DNA of 64,000 bases, from positions 1,249,253 through 1,313,252 of the forward strand of contig VZQC01013995.1 in assembly GCA_009823505.1 (NCBI GenBank), read 5' to 3'. Position numbers and translations under genes: made by a program. Positions 10,925-20,589 of the stretch are shown here, piece after piece. The notes beneath the pieces were generated by a model that saw only the letters and a program-made list of their open reading frames with translations, was not told the origin of the DNA and made no database searches. Origin of the DNA: Rhizomys pruinosus. Its lineage: Eukaryota; Chordata; Mammalia; Rodentia; Spalacidae. How positions within the stretch are numbered: the first letter of the stretch is position 1; each line of letters opens with the position of its first letter.

Positions 10925-12945
10925 CCACTTGCCAGTTTAATGACACTTATTTTGTTGCCATTTCTTAGCTACTGTGAAAAGAGCAAACATGGATGTACAA
11001 GTACCTCTGCAGTAGGATGAGTCCTTTGAGTGTGTGCCAAGGAGTAGTATAACCAGATCATATGGTAGATTCCTATTTAGCTTTTGAAGAGTTCTCTGCA
11101 ATGCTTTCCACAGTGGTTGCACAAGTTTGCAATCCTACTAGTGGTGAATGAGCATTCCCCTTGCTTTTGTTCTCTCAATCTTAGCCAGTCTGATGGATTA
11201 AGATGAAATTTTAAGATGGGTTTGATTTGAATTATCCTAATTACTAATTATACTTTTTAAACTGTTTTAAAGCCATCTTTCATTTCTTCTTTGGGGAATT
11301 CTCCGTTTGGATCCGCAGCTCATCTTTTAATTGGGTGATTTGTTTTCTTGATTCTTTGAGTTTTTTGAGTTATTTATATATTCTGGATATTCATCTTCTG
11401 TCAGATGTGTAAATAGTGAAGATTTTTCTCCCACTCTGGTTTTTCTCTTCACTTCCTTGGTTGTCTCTTTTGACATACTAAAGCTTCTTTAGTTTAATGA
11501 GATCCACTTGTTGATTGTTGAAATTAATGCCTTAGCAATTTATAAAGTCCTTTCTTGTACCTATATCTTATAGGGTATCAGCTTATGGTCTTTACTACCT
11601 GTTTCAGAGTTTCAGGTTTCATATTGAGGTCTTTAATCCATTTAGAGTTGACTTTTGTGCAGGGTGGAAGATAAGGGTCTAGTTTCATTCTTTTGCAGGA
11701 AGTGACAGTTTTGACAGCACCATTTGTTGAAGATGCTGTCTTTTCTCCATCGTGTGTTCTTGACATTTTCGAGCTGAAATTGCATGCACTCATGTTTGGA
11801 TCTCCAATTATGTTCCATTAATTTGTGTGTCTGTTTTATAACTATAGCAGCTCTATAACATAGTTTGAGATCTGGTATGGTAATCCCCCCAGCATTGTAC
11901 TTTATACAATATTACTTTGACTATCAAGGGTTTTTGTGATTCAATATGAATTTTAGGATGTTTTTATTTTTAATTCTGTAAAGAATATCATGGGGATTTT
12001 TATTAGGATTGCATTGAATCTATAGATTGCTCTTGGTAAGATGGTCATTTTCACAATATTAATTCTTCCAATCCATGAGTATGGGAGGTCTTTCCATCTC
12101 CTTGTGTCTTCCTCAACCTCTTTCTTAAGGATTTAAAAATTCCATTGCAGAGATCTTTAATGTGCTTGGTCGAGTTTATTCCTAGATATTTTTTTCCTGA
12201 GCCTATTGTGATTAGGAGGATTTCCCTGAACCCTTTCTACAATTGCTCATTATTGGTATATAGAAAGGCTACTGATTTTTGTAGATTGATTTTGTAACCT
12301 GCCACTTTGATGAAAGTATTGTTCATTTCTAACAGTTTTCTGGTGGAATTTTTGGAATCTCTTTTGTATGATACATCATCTACAAAGAGGGATAATTTGA
12401 CCACTTCTTTTCCAATTAGTACTCCTTTTTCTTCTCTTGACTTATTACTCTAGCAAGAGTTTAAAGCACTATATTAAAAAGGAATTGAGATAGTAGGCAG
12501 CTTTTTCTGGCAACTGATTTTGATGGGAATGTTTACAGTTTTTCTCCATTTAGAATTATATGTTGGCTGCAAGTTTGTTGTATATAGCTTTAATTATGTT
12601 GAGGTATGTTTTTCCCTCCAGCCCAATTCCCTCTAGGACTTTTAACATAAATCCATGGTGGATTTTGTCAAAGGACTTTTCTGAATCTATTGATATAACA
12701 ACATGATTCTCATCTGTAAATCCATTATGTAATTTATTACACTATTGACTTATGTATGTTGAACCATCCCTGCACCACTGGAATCAAGCCTACTTCATCA
12801 TGGTGGCTAATCTTTATGCAGTTTTCAAATATTTTCTTGAGAAATTTTTCATCTATGTTCACCAAGGATATGGATCTATAGTTTTCTTTTTTGGTTGTGT
12901 CTTTACCTGGTTTGGGTATTAAAGTTATACTAGCTTCATAGAAAA
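10925..12945 (-). repeat. L1 ORF2, inverted 5' part of a twin-primed insertion
   Basis: Reversed L1 ORF2 from the reverse-transcriptase domain (right) to near the C-terminus (left). The C-terminal part is readable at 11122-10937 (QPLWKALQRTLQKL, then DTCTSM-like RGTCTSMF). Around 12370-12400 the catalytic F-A-D-D position reads F-V-D-D. Many stops, so nonfunctional. Colinear partner of 12946-13461. Confidence 0.88.
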
Positions 12946-13461
12946 TGGCATTCTACTCCATAGTAAAAAAAGACAACATACTGAAATTTGCAGGTAAATG
13001 GATGCAACTAGAAAATGTTATAGCAAGTGATGTAACACAGACTCAGACAAATGATGTATGTTCTCCCTCATTTGTGGGTCTCAACACAAAATCTTTATAA
13101 GAGAGCATATATCCTGATATGACTGCAGGAGCTAGGTAAATGGAGAGAAACCATGGAGATAAATGAAAGAAGGAGCGTGAGAGACATGAATAGTAGAAGA
13201 CACTGTTACCGAGGTGGGGATGGGTAAAATGGGGGTATTTAACTGGAAGAGGAAGAAGGAGGGTTAGACAAGGGGTCATGGGGGTAAAGGAAATGAAGGA
13301 GCTCAAAAGAGGGGATGGTAGGATACAGGTATTGTCAAGGGGAAAATGGTAGTACTTTAACTAGGTATGGAGAAAGGAGGTTAGACAGGGAGATATAATT
13401 AAAGCTTAGGTGATGTGAAAACCATAGGGAAATGTATTATCTCAAAAAACTACTGAAAAAA
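12946..13461 (+). repeat. L1 3' end, direct part of the twin-primed insertion
   Basis: Begins inside the last ORF2 codons (FYS.VKKDNILKFAGKW, SDVTQTQTND), almost exactly where the inverted part stops. It continues through a purine-rich 3' UTR to an A-rich end. The direct repeat ataccacat lies at 10916-10924 and 13462-13470, outside both parts. Confidence 0.85.
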
Positions 13462-13479
13462 ATACCACATCTAAACATG

Positions 13480-14826
13480 AGTTCGTGTATATACCTGAAG
13501 GCTATATACATGAAATATACAAGAAATACGTTCCAGAACAGGAAAAATTTTCCTTCAATTTGTTGGGCAGGGTAGTCCAAGAGACTCCCAAAATTACACA
13601 GGCTATTTCCATATCCTTTGATTACCTCCTAGAAATCGAAACTAAGACCCTATTACTGAAGACAGGACATACTTCAGACACCTGACTTGGAGCAATGGAG
13701 TTAGAATTGACCTGGAATCCTCCTTCCTGAAGGCTAGCTCTCATAATTTTGGAGGAAGCAATGCAAGCTATAATCCCTAATAAAGACAATGCCTGAAACA
13801 GCAAATGATATTGGGACAGTAATGTCACTTTTATCTTGGGGTTAATCAACAATAACCTAATTGGACTTAAAGCCCACTCAGTGGGAGGGAACTCATAGCC
13901 AAATACGTTTGGCTGGTAAGGTCATTGAACTTAGAGAAAACCCCAGGGCTTTCACATTAAAGACAAATGTAATTTCCTACTATATATTAAATATGGATTC
14001 TTACATTATAAATAAAAAAAAAACAGTCACCACTCATAAAAAACGTTTTTATTTTTTTCAAAAGTCATAGACTATTATAGAATTCCACAACTGGTCACAC
14101 ACAGAGAATAAGTGACTGTGAGACGTGCAAACCTAAGTGACACATTTACAATGGAACCTTTATACCTAAGGTTCATGTAGCATAGTGGAACAAGGGGTAG
14201 GGAGAATATTAATGTATCTCTCAACTCTCATAAATGACACTTCCCCATGCCACAGAGTAGGACAACAAATGCAAAGGACCCCAAAGGTCCAAAGCATAGA
14301 GAATAAGTACCCGTAGATTGTGGGTTTCTGGACTGTAGTCTTATATTAAACTTCACTCATCCAGGGCTCAGAGACCTTTGTGGAAGAAGGGGCAGAAAGA
14401 TTATAAGAGCCAGGCGAAGAGGTACGTGACCACATGGAAAGAAAGTCTTCTGAGACCTTGCTCATATGGACTTACAAAAGTGGTGTCAGCTACACAAAAC
14501 CCATGAAAACTCAAGCAGACAAAAACCCAACATAGAACTGCATAAATGGGCATCCAGCTCCAATCTTAGTTGAAGAACTATTGGCAGTTGATTATTGCTG
14601 GGTGAGGGAGAGTTGATGTTCTTCAAAGGAGAGACGGACTAGATCTCAGCTAATGAACTTGCACTGAGGGCTGTCTGGGTGGACTAACATGACTGGATAG
14701 GCCTTAAAATATATGACAGAATACAGGAAATCCAGTAGGGGGTGCTTTGGGGGATACAGATGAAAGAGAGGATATAAAGAATATTAAGATATTTTGTATG
14801 AAATGTACAAAGACACAATTAGAAAT
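13480..14826 (+). repeat. L1 3'-UTR-like repeat (Lx-type), long copy
   Basis: Contains the family blocks in order: aagaccctattactgaagac, aattggacttaaagcccac, ccacaactggtcacac, aagattataagagccagg, gcagttgattattgctggg, and the terminus gtatgaaatgtacaaag. It has no maintained frame. Confidence 0.6.
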
Positions 14827-14836
14827 ATACATTAAA

Positions 14837-14983
14837 GCCAGGCATGGTGGCGCACGCCTTTAATCTCAGCACTTGGGAGGCAGAGGCAGGTGGATCTCTG
14901 TAGTTAAGGCCAGCCTGGTCTGCAGAGTGAGTTCCAGGACAGCTGGGGTTACAGGGACACCCTGTCTCGAAAAGACCAAAAAA
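14837..14983 (+). repeat. B1 SINE
   Basis: Near-consensus B1 (gccaggcatggtggcgcac to ctgtctcgaaaagacc). Target-site duplication atacattaa at 14827-14835 and 14984-14992. Confidence 0.95.
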
Positions 14984-15011
14984 ATACATTAAGATAAAAA
15001 TAAAAAGACAG

Positions 15012-15270
15012 GGCTGGAGAGATGGCCTAGCGGTTAAGAGCACCGACTGCTCTTACAGAGGACCCGGGTTCGATCCCCAGCACCCACATGGCGGCCGAGA
15101 ACCGTCTGAAGCTCCGATTCCAGGAGAACTCCAGCTCCAGGGGAATCCAAGACCCTCTTCTGACTTCCGCGGCATTGCACGACACGGGTGCACAGACTTG
15201 CATGCAGGCAGTACATTCATACACATACAGAAATAAATAAAAAAAATAAATAAATAAAAAAATAAAAAAA
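15012..15270 (+). repeat. B2 SINE, full length, young
   Basis: Nearly identical to the B2 at 5455, with A box tagcggttaagagc, B box gggttcgatcccc and a long AAATA-rich tail. Target-site duplication taaaaagacag at 15001-15011 and 15271-15281. Confidence 0.95.
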
Positions 15271-15457
15271 TAAAAAGACAGAAATAATACAGAGTTCTGT
15301 TTAGTCTCATCAATGGAACTGGCATAAGTAAAATAATAATAACATAAATTGGAAAACTCCAAGTGTTTGAGATATTATTAATAACTTCTGCATAGAAAGG
15401 AATTTGCAAAAATTTACAAAAATAATCATAATGAATAATAATGAATATATGACATGA

Positions 15458-15701
15458 TTTTTTTTGAGACAGGGTCTCCCTATAGCCCCAGCTGGCCTGG
15501 AACTCACTCTGTAGACCAGGCTGGCCTTGAACTCACAGAGATCCACCTACCTCTGCTTCCCAAGTGCTAGGATTAAAGGCATGCACTACCACTCCAGGCT
15601 AAAAGATGGTTCTTAGCTACCATGTGGGTGCTGGGAATTGAACCGGGGTCCTCTGAAAGAGCAGCCAGCACTCCTAACTGCTGAGCCATCTCTCCAGTCC
15701 C
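15458..15701 (-). repeat. Composite B2-head/B1 SINE with one target-site duplication
   Basis: Read on the minus strand: a B2 head of about 100 bases (ggactggagagatggctc ... aaccatctttt), fused directly to a whole B1 (agcctggagtggtagtgc ... ccctgtctcaaaa). The pair is flanked by the perfect 9-bp repeat atgacatga at 15449-15457 and 15702-15710. No duplication separates the two parts, so they appear to have inserted as one molecule. Confidence 0.8.
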
Positions 15702-15795
15702 ATGACATGAAATTTTGAGGATAACAGCCTAAGCCATACATAGATAAAATACAGAGTTTAAATGTTTTATTAAAAAATAAGACAAGGGTCACTCA

Positions 15796-15870
15796 GTTTT
15801 GTTTTGTTTTGTTTTGTTTTGTTTTGTTTTGTTTTGTTTTGTTTTGTTTTGTTTTGTTTTGTTTTGTTTT
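15796..15870. repeat. (GTTTT)15 microsatellite
   Basis: 75 bases of uninterrupted GTTTT pentanucleotide repeat. Confidence 0.99.
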
Positions 15871-15874
15871 AGGC

Positions 15875-16740
15875 AGGGGGAGGCCCTGGCTCCTTTTGGC
15901 TTTTCATTCACCGGTTCCATCTACTCGAGGACAAAGTTAGGTCTTCCTAGACCAGGCTTCTCTTTTTGAAGCATGAGCAGACTTTCCTCTTTATAGACTG
16001 GACACTGGATGAAATCCCATTAGTGGATCTCCAAGATCTCCCTGCACAGGAAGTCTGGTGACTCACATTTGCAGGACAATTCAAGAGATGCCCCCATTCA
16101 TAGTCCCCTGAGACTTAGTTGACCTCTGAGGGCAAGGAACAAAGTTATCTCTTAGGTCACTTAGCCAAATTGGTATAGGTATTAATTATGGTCATTAAGC
16201 ACCCAGAAAGGCTGAGTGACACCAGCCTGATACATCACACCTATACTAAAATTCTATCTTCTGAAAACCTCAACTGACCTTGAGAAAACAAAAACCTTGG
16301 CTAACTGTGTGGCCTTAAGCATCCAAAAGGAAAGTATAGCCAGAAATAAATAATCAGTAAGGTCTGAGAAATTGTACTTCAGATATAAAACTTGAGAATC
16401 CTCCGAACTTTCAATGCCAGATGGGGACTACTGAGATATCCAGCTTGTGGACTGAGTGGCTACAGGGATTTCAGCCTCTTCAGAGTGTAGACAGTAATTG
16501 TTGGACTACCCAGGCTGTGTCATGGAGGCCAGTGCAGGAAGATCAAGACAGGATGCATACTTGCTGGATCTCATTTGGGTGACCATGGTGGGGGGAGGGA
16601 CCCCAGTGTGGAGCACAGGGCAGGATTGATGGTTGTTTGGGCTTGCCAAGGAGGAAACTTCAAGCACTTCCTTGGGGAAAACATGACATCTTTTGGCAAA
16701 AAAAGGAAAGAAAAGAAAAATAAAAGAGAAAATCCTCCAA
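15875..16740 (+). mobile_element. LTR-like unit, copy 1 of an inverted pair
   Basis: Shows tataaaa at 16384-16390. About 300 bases follow (caatgccagatggggac, gactacccaggctgtgtc, gaagatcaagacaggatg), ending near acatgacatcttttggc and an A-rich run. The part after the TATA-like box is closely matched, in reverse, at 25995-26310. LTR identity is inferred from the TATA/AATAAA layout; no viral gene is visible. Confidence 0.5.
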
Positions 16741-16758
16741 CTCAGGTGATATGTGTAT

Positions 16759-16760
<2 letters not shown>

Positions 16761-16795
<35 letters not shown>
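16761..16795. repeat. (AT)n microsatellite
   Basis: 35 bases of AT repeat at the 3' break of the minus-strand L1. Confidence 0.97.
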
Positions 16796-16799
<4 letters not shown>

Positions 16800-17158
16800 C
16801 AACGTTTGGATTCATTGATTTTTTTTTTTTGTATTGTTTTCTTTGTTTCTATTTCATTGATTGCTGCCCTGATTTTTGTTATTTCTTCCTGTCTGTTGCA
16901 TTTAGGGTTCATCTGTTGTTGTCTCTCAAGTGCTTTTAGCTGCAGTGTTAAATCATTCACTTGTGCTCTTTCTGTTTTTCTGATGTAGGCACCCAGGGTT
17001 ATAAACTTCCCTCTTAGTACTGCTTTTAAGGTATCCCATAGGTTTTGTTGTGTTGTATTGTCATTGTCGTTCAGTTCCAGGAATGCTTTTATTTCTTTCT
17101 TTATCTCTTCCTTGACCCATTCATTATTCAGGAGTGTGTTGTTTAGTCTCCATGTATT

Positions 17159-17310
17159 TTTTTTTTAGTGTTTTTGAGACAGGGTGTCCCTATAGCCCCA
17201 GCTGGCCTGGAACTCACTCTGTAGACCAGGCTGGCCTTGAACTCACAGAAATCCACCTGCCTCTGCCTCCCAAGTGCTAGGATTAAAGGTGTGCACCACC
17301 ATGCCCGGCC
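17159..17310 (-). repeat. B1 SINE inside L1 ORF2
   Basis: Near-consensus reversed B1. Target-site duplication tagtctccatgtatt (17144-17158) and tagtctccatgcatt (17311-17325), one mismatch in 15. Confidence 0.95.
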
Positions 17311-17338
17311 TAGTCTCCATGCATTCTTGTCTATTGAC

Positions 17339-17403
17339 ACCAGGATAAGCCGTACTATCTAGTCTCCATGTATTCTTGTAGATAGTACAGCTTATCCTGG
17401 TGT
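17339..17403. repeat. Inverted repeat (23-bp arms, 19-bp loop)
   Basis: Left arm 17339-17361 (caccaggataagccgtacta...) and right arm 17381-17403 are reverse complements apart from one base. The loop agtctccatgtattcttgt repeats the text flanking the neighbouring B1. The right arm fits the L1 ORF2 frame, so the left arm looks like an inverted duplicate. Confidence 0.92.
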
Positions 17404-18165
17404 TCATAGTGAGCTTTATTGCATTGTGGTCTGATAGAATGCATGAAATTATTTCAATTTTTTTTGTATTTGTGGAGGTTTCTTCTGTGTCCCAGTATGT
17501 GGTCAATTTTGGAGAACGTTCCATGGGGTGCTGAGTAGAAAGTGTATTCTCTGGTATTAGGGTGGAATATTCAGTAGATGTCTGTGAGGTCCATTTGGTG
17601 TATTGTATCATTCAGTTCAGATGTCTCTCTGTTTCTTTGTCCAGTTGACCTGTCCGAAGGGCTCAGTGGGGAATTAAAGTTCCCTACTATGAGTGTACTG
17701 GGGTTAATCTGTACCTTGTGATCCTGGAGAATTGTCTTTATAAAGTTTGGTGAACCAGAGTTTGGGGCATATATATTCATAATTGTGAAATCTTCTTGGT
17801 GAATTGTTCCTTTGATAAAAATGTAATGGCCTTCTTTGTCTCTTCTGATTTCTTTTACTTTGAAGTCTATTTTGTTGGATATTAAAATAGTAATACCTGC
17901 TTTCTTTTTGGTACCATTTGCTTGGAATATTTTTTCCTCCCTTTCACTTTAAGGCAGTGCCTATCCTTGAAGGTAAGATGCGTTTCTTGTAGACAGCATA
18001 TAGATGGGTTCTGTTTCCTAATCCAATCTCCCCACCTATGTCTTATGATTGGAGAGTTTAGTACATTATTTAATCCACTTATAACTGATAGATTTGTGTT
18101 GTTTCTTTTCACCTTATTATCCATTTGTGTTTTTGGTTTAGGTTTCTACTTCTGCAGTTATGCTT

Positions 18166-18786
18166 TTATTGATTTCTCTTTCTAGGTGCCTGGGGATGGT
18201 TGCTCCTTTCTTCTGTCCTTTGAATTGCTTCAAGTATTCTCTGAAGGGTTGGTTTTCTGTACATGTATTCTTTCATCTTGTTTATGTCATGGAAGATTTT
18301 TCTCTCTCCTTCAACTATAATCGACATTTTTGCTGGGTATAGTAACCTGGGTTGGCATCTATAGTCCTTTAACACTGGCAATGCTTTGCTCCACGTTCTT
18401 CTTGCTTTCATAGTTTGCACTGAGAAGTCTGTTGTAATTCTGATAGGTTTCCCCTTATATGTCACTTGTTGTTCTTCTCTTGTGGCTTTAAGAATTTTGT
18501 CTTTGTTTGGGCCGTCTATCATTTTAACTATGATATGGCGTGGAGAGTTTCTTTTTTGATCTTGTATGCTTGGAGTTCTATGTGCTTCTTGTATTTGTAT
18601 TGGTTTGTCTTTTTTTAGTTTGGGGAAATTTTCATCTACTATCTTGTTGAAGATCTGATCAATACCATTCTCTTGGGATTCTTCTCTTTCCTCTATTCTT
18701 ATGATGCAGAGGTTTGATCTTTTCTCACTCTTCCCTTTCTGTTCTGAAGGCTCTCCAAAGACTCCACTTGGACACGCCTTCTGCAA
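18166..18786 (-). pseudogene. L1 ORF1 fragment (RNA-binding chaperone protein)
   Basis: A 206-codon open frame equals the C-terminal two thirds of L1 ORF1p, the trimeric RNA-binding protein of the L1 particle. Recognisable blocks are IDQIFNKIVDENFPKLKKD, EAHRTPSIQDQKRNSPRHII, KILKATREEQQVTYKGKPIR and CQPRLLYPAKMSI, covering the RRM-like and C-terminal domains. The N-terminal coiled coil is missing: upstream of 18786 the sequence passes into promoter-like monomers, so an internal deletion removed the start. The ORF2 start lies about 40 bases downstream on the minus strand, the normal L1 order. The frame is still open, which suggests a fairly young copy, but the protein would be incomplete. Confidence 0.88.
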
Positions 18787-18789
18787 TCC

Positions 18790-19110
18790 CAGTTGGGTGG
18801 GGGGCTTTGCTGTTTAGCCCACCCCACAGCCACACAAGCCAATCGAGAGCCAAAGATGAATAGACCAAACCTAACAATCCGCCTGGATGAAGCACCCAGC
18901 TCCTACCTGTGCTTCAGCTGGTCCCAGGAAATCCCCAATCTCAAGCCTTGCACAGGCCCACCTTTTATACCACCAGCTAGGAGGACAACTCCGCCCCCAC
19001 AGCCACACAAGCCAATTGAGATCCAAAGATGAATAGATCAAACCAAACAATCCACCTGGCTGAAGCACCCAGCTCCTACCTGTGCTTCAGGTGGTCCCAG
19101 GAAATCCCCC
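18790..19110 (-). promoter_or_regulatory. Tandem 173-bp monomers, probable L1 5' UTR promoter
   Basis: A first unit starts cccacagccacacaagcc at 18823 and is repeated from 18996, giving a 173-bp period. The second unit is cut off near 19110. Both contain gatgaatagaycaaacc, gctcctacctgtgcttcag and tggtcccaggaaatcccc. The position upstream of ORF1 and the tandem layout match the monomeric L1 promoters known in Mus. Promoter function is inferred. Confidence 0.65.
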
Positions 19111-19183
19111 ATAATATATAATATAATACATTTATAATTTATAATTTATAATATAATCATAGTAAACCCCAAATAAACAGGAG

Positions 19184-19419
19184 GCTTTTTTTTCATTTCT
19201 GTATGTGTTTGAATGTACTGTCTGCATGCAAGTCTGTGCATCCGTGTCGTGCAATGCTGCGGAGGTCAGAAGAGGGTGTTGGATTCCCCTGGAACTGGAG
19301 TTCTCCTGGAATTGGAGTTTCAGACAGTTCTCGGCTGCCATGTGGGTGCAGGGGACCGAACTCGGGTCCTCTGTAAGAGCGGTTGGCACTCTTAACTGCT
19401 AGGCCATATCTCCGGCCCC
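19184..19419 (-). repeat. B2 SINE, young
   Basis: Reversed B2 from the A/T-rich tail (tgaatgtactgtctgcatgc) to the head (ggccatatctccggcccc). Target-site duplication aaacaggag at 19175-19183 and 19420-19428. The A box is slightly mutated. Confidence 0.93.
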
Positions 19420-19430
19420 AAACAGGAGAC

Positions 19431-19775
19431 ATTTTTTTTTATTAATTTAGTTTTTATTGATGCTTTGTGCATTTCATACATTTTTTCCAATTCAGTTCAG
19501 GCTTATTTCCCTTTCCCTCCCCCCCACCCCCACCCCATCCCAGATCATGCATTCTGCCATAACTGTCCTGCATCTTTCTCTCAGTTTTTTTTTTCATTTT
19601 TAGCTATAAGTGATAATCCATGAGTACAAGCATCCTTCATGCAAAACCTATCTGCAGGCTGTTGTGCCCAAACCCCTACAGCCCCACCATCCAGTGGGGG
19701 GTGACAGGTTGTTTGTTCAATCAAGTTGATCAAATGAGTGTCCAGACTACATTTGCTGTAGTTTCACCATTTAAG
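19431..19775 (-). repeat. L1 3' UTR end plus dispersed repeat copy 3 of 3
   Basis: Reversed L1 terminus (tttattgatgctttgtgc, atttcatacat) with the C-rich tract ccctcccccccaccccc, then the block shared with 1505-1800 (caatcaagttgatcaaatg, gtccagactac). Here the two blocks lie side by side, supporting L1 3'-UTR origin of that repeat. Confidence 0.65.
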
Positions 19776-19893
19776 GACAATAACAAAAACTGTGAAATAG
19801 AGAATCAATAATAAAAATAATAAAGCAAATATTTAAGTAATTTGAAAAGATTAATAAAATTAGCAAGCAGTTATCAAAATTGCTTGAGAAATA

Positions 19894-20545
19894 GGGGCTG
19901 AAGAGATGGCTTAATGATTAGGAACACTTTCTGTTCTTCTAGAAGACCAAGATTCCCAGCACCAACCTTGCAGCTAACAATCATCTGTAATTCCTGTTCC
20001 AGGGGATCTGTTTCTTTTGTCCTTTGTGGACATGTGTGATAGTGTCCAATGCCTATATAACTCCCTTTTGTTTTAGTGACTCCATCATAATGACAGAACC
20101 TCAGCACAGAACAAGTCTGGGAAGAGCCAGTTGGTTATGTCAAGCTTCAGACTCCCCTCTGCAGGATGTCTTGTGACCACCTTACTATCTTATCTTTTGT
20201 CTGTATTTTGCAATTGCCTGCAACCCACCCACTTCTTATCTTAGTAATCCTGCAGCAGGTAGCAACTGAGGTTTTTATTGTCTAACTGGAATTTCTCGAA
20301 AGTTTACCATGGAATTGCATTTGCCTTTATAAGCTTAACCTGCCTCTGAATCGGGGCAGTATCCTTTTAATCCCGATCTGGGGTACACTCCTGGCCAGTC
20401 CAAATTAAAAACCCAATTCAGCTAATTGGAACCCGGAGTCTGTGTACTCTCTTTTTCCCACAATGGTCCAACACTGTAACACATGGGCGAACTAACATAC
20501 ATGGAGGCAAGACACTCATATACATGAAAAAAAAAGTAAAAATAA
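19894..20545 (+). repeat. B2 SINE split by an LTR
   Basis: Head and middle at 19894-20008 (ggggctgaagagatggc to ttccaggggatc). The 3' half resumes at 20465-20545 (tccaacactg ... acacatgggcgaactaac ... catgaaaaaaaaag). The intervening 454 bases are the LTR below. Confidence 0.8.
20009..20462 (+). mobile_element. Solo LTR inserted in a B2
   Basis: Begins TGTTTC and ends CCCACA, the TG...CA ends of an LTR. A tttataagc TATA-like element is near 20325, and aaattaaaaa and gagtctgtgtactctct lie toward the 3' end. The target duplication is eroded (ggatc versus ggtc). No internal retroviral sequence is present. Confidence 0.6.
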
Positions 20546-20589
20546 TAATTTTTTTTCTGCATTTATACAAAAAAATCAATGGAATTTTT

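Larger units (their letters stand above)
16798..18125 (-). pseudogene. L1 ORF2 fragment (endonuclease domain and linker)
   Basis: This is the 5' part of L1 ORF2, read right to left. An N-terminal block has LNSPIIRHRWGDWIRKQNPS and CCLQETHL, the apurinic-like endonuclease start with its catalytic glutamate (QET). A block with MNIYAPNSGSPNF and IVGNFNSPLS follows, then ISCILSDHNAIKLTMNT carrying the endonuclease SDH motif. The post-endonuclease linker ends in KINESKRWF at about 16800. Several frameshifts and a B1 insertion break it. The reverse transcriptase, C-terminus and 3' UTR are absent, which is unusual because L1 copies normally lose their 5' end. It would have nicked target DNA for L1 retroposition. 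It is now inactive. Confidence 0.88.

Noticed and set aside
16506..16802. 98-codon minus-strand frame with a tyrosine/isoleucine repeat
   Set aside because: The repeat is translation of the (AT)n microsatellite and the remainder is antisense LTR-like sequence.
18823..19110. CRISPR-like or satellite array
   Set aside because: Only about 1.6 units with a 173-bp period and no spacers; the position before L1 ORF1 fits an L1 promoter array.
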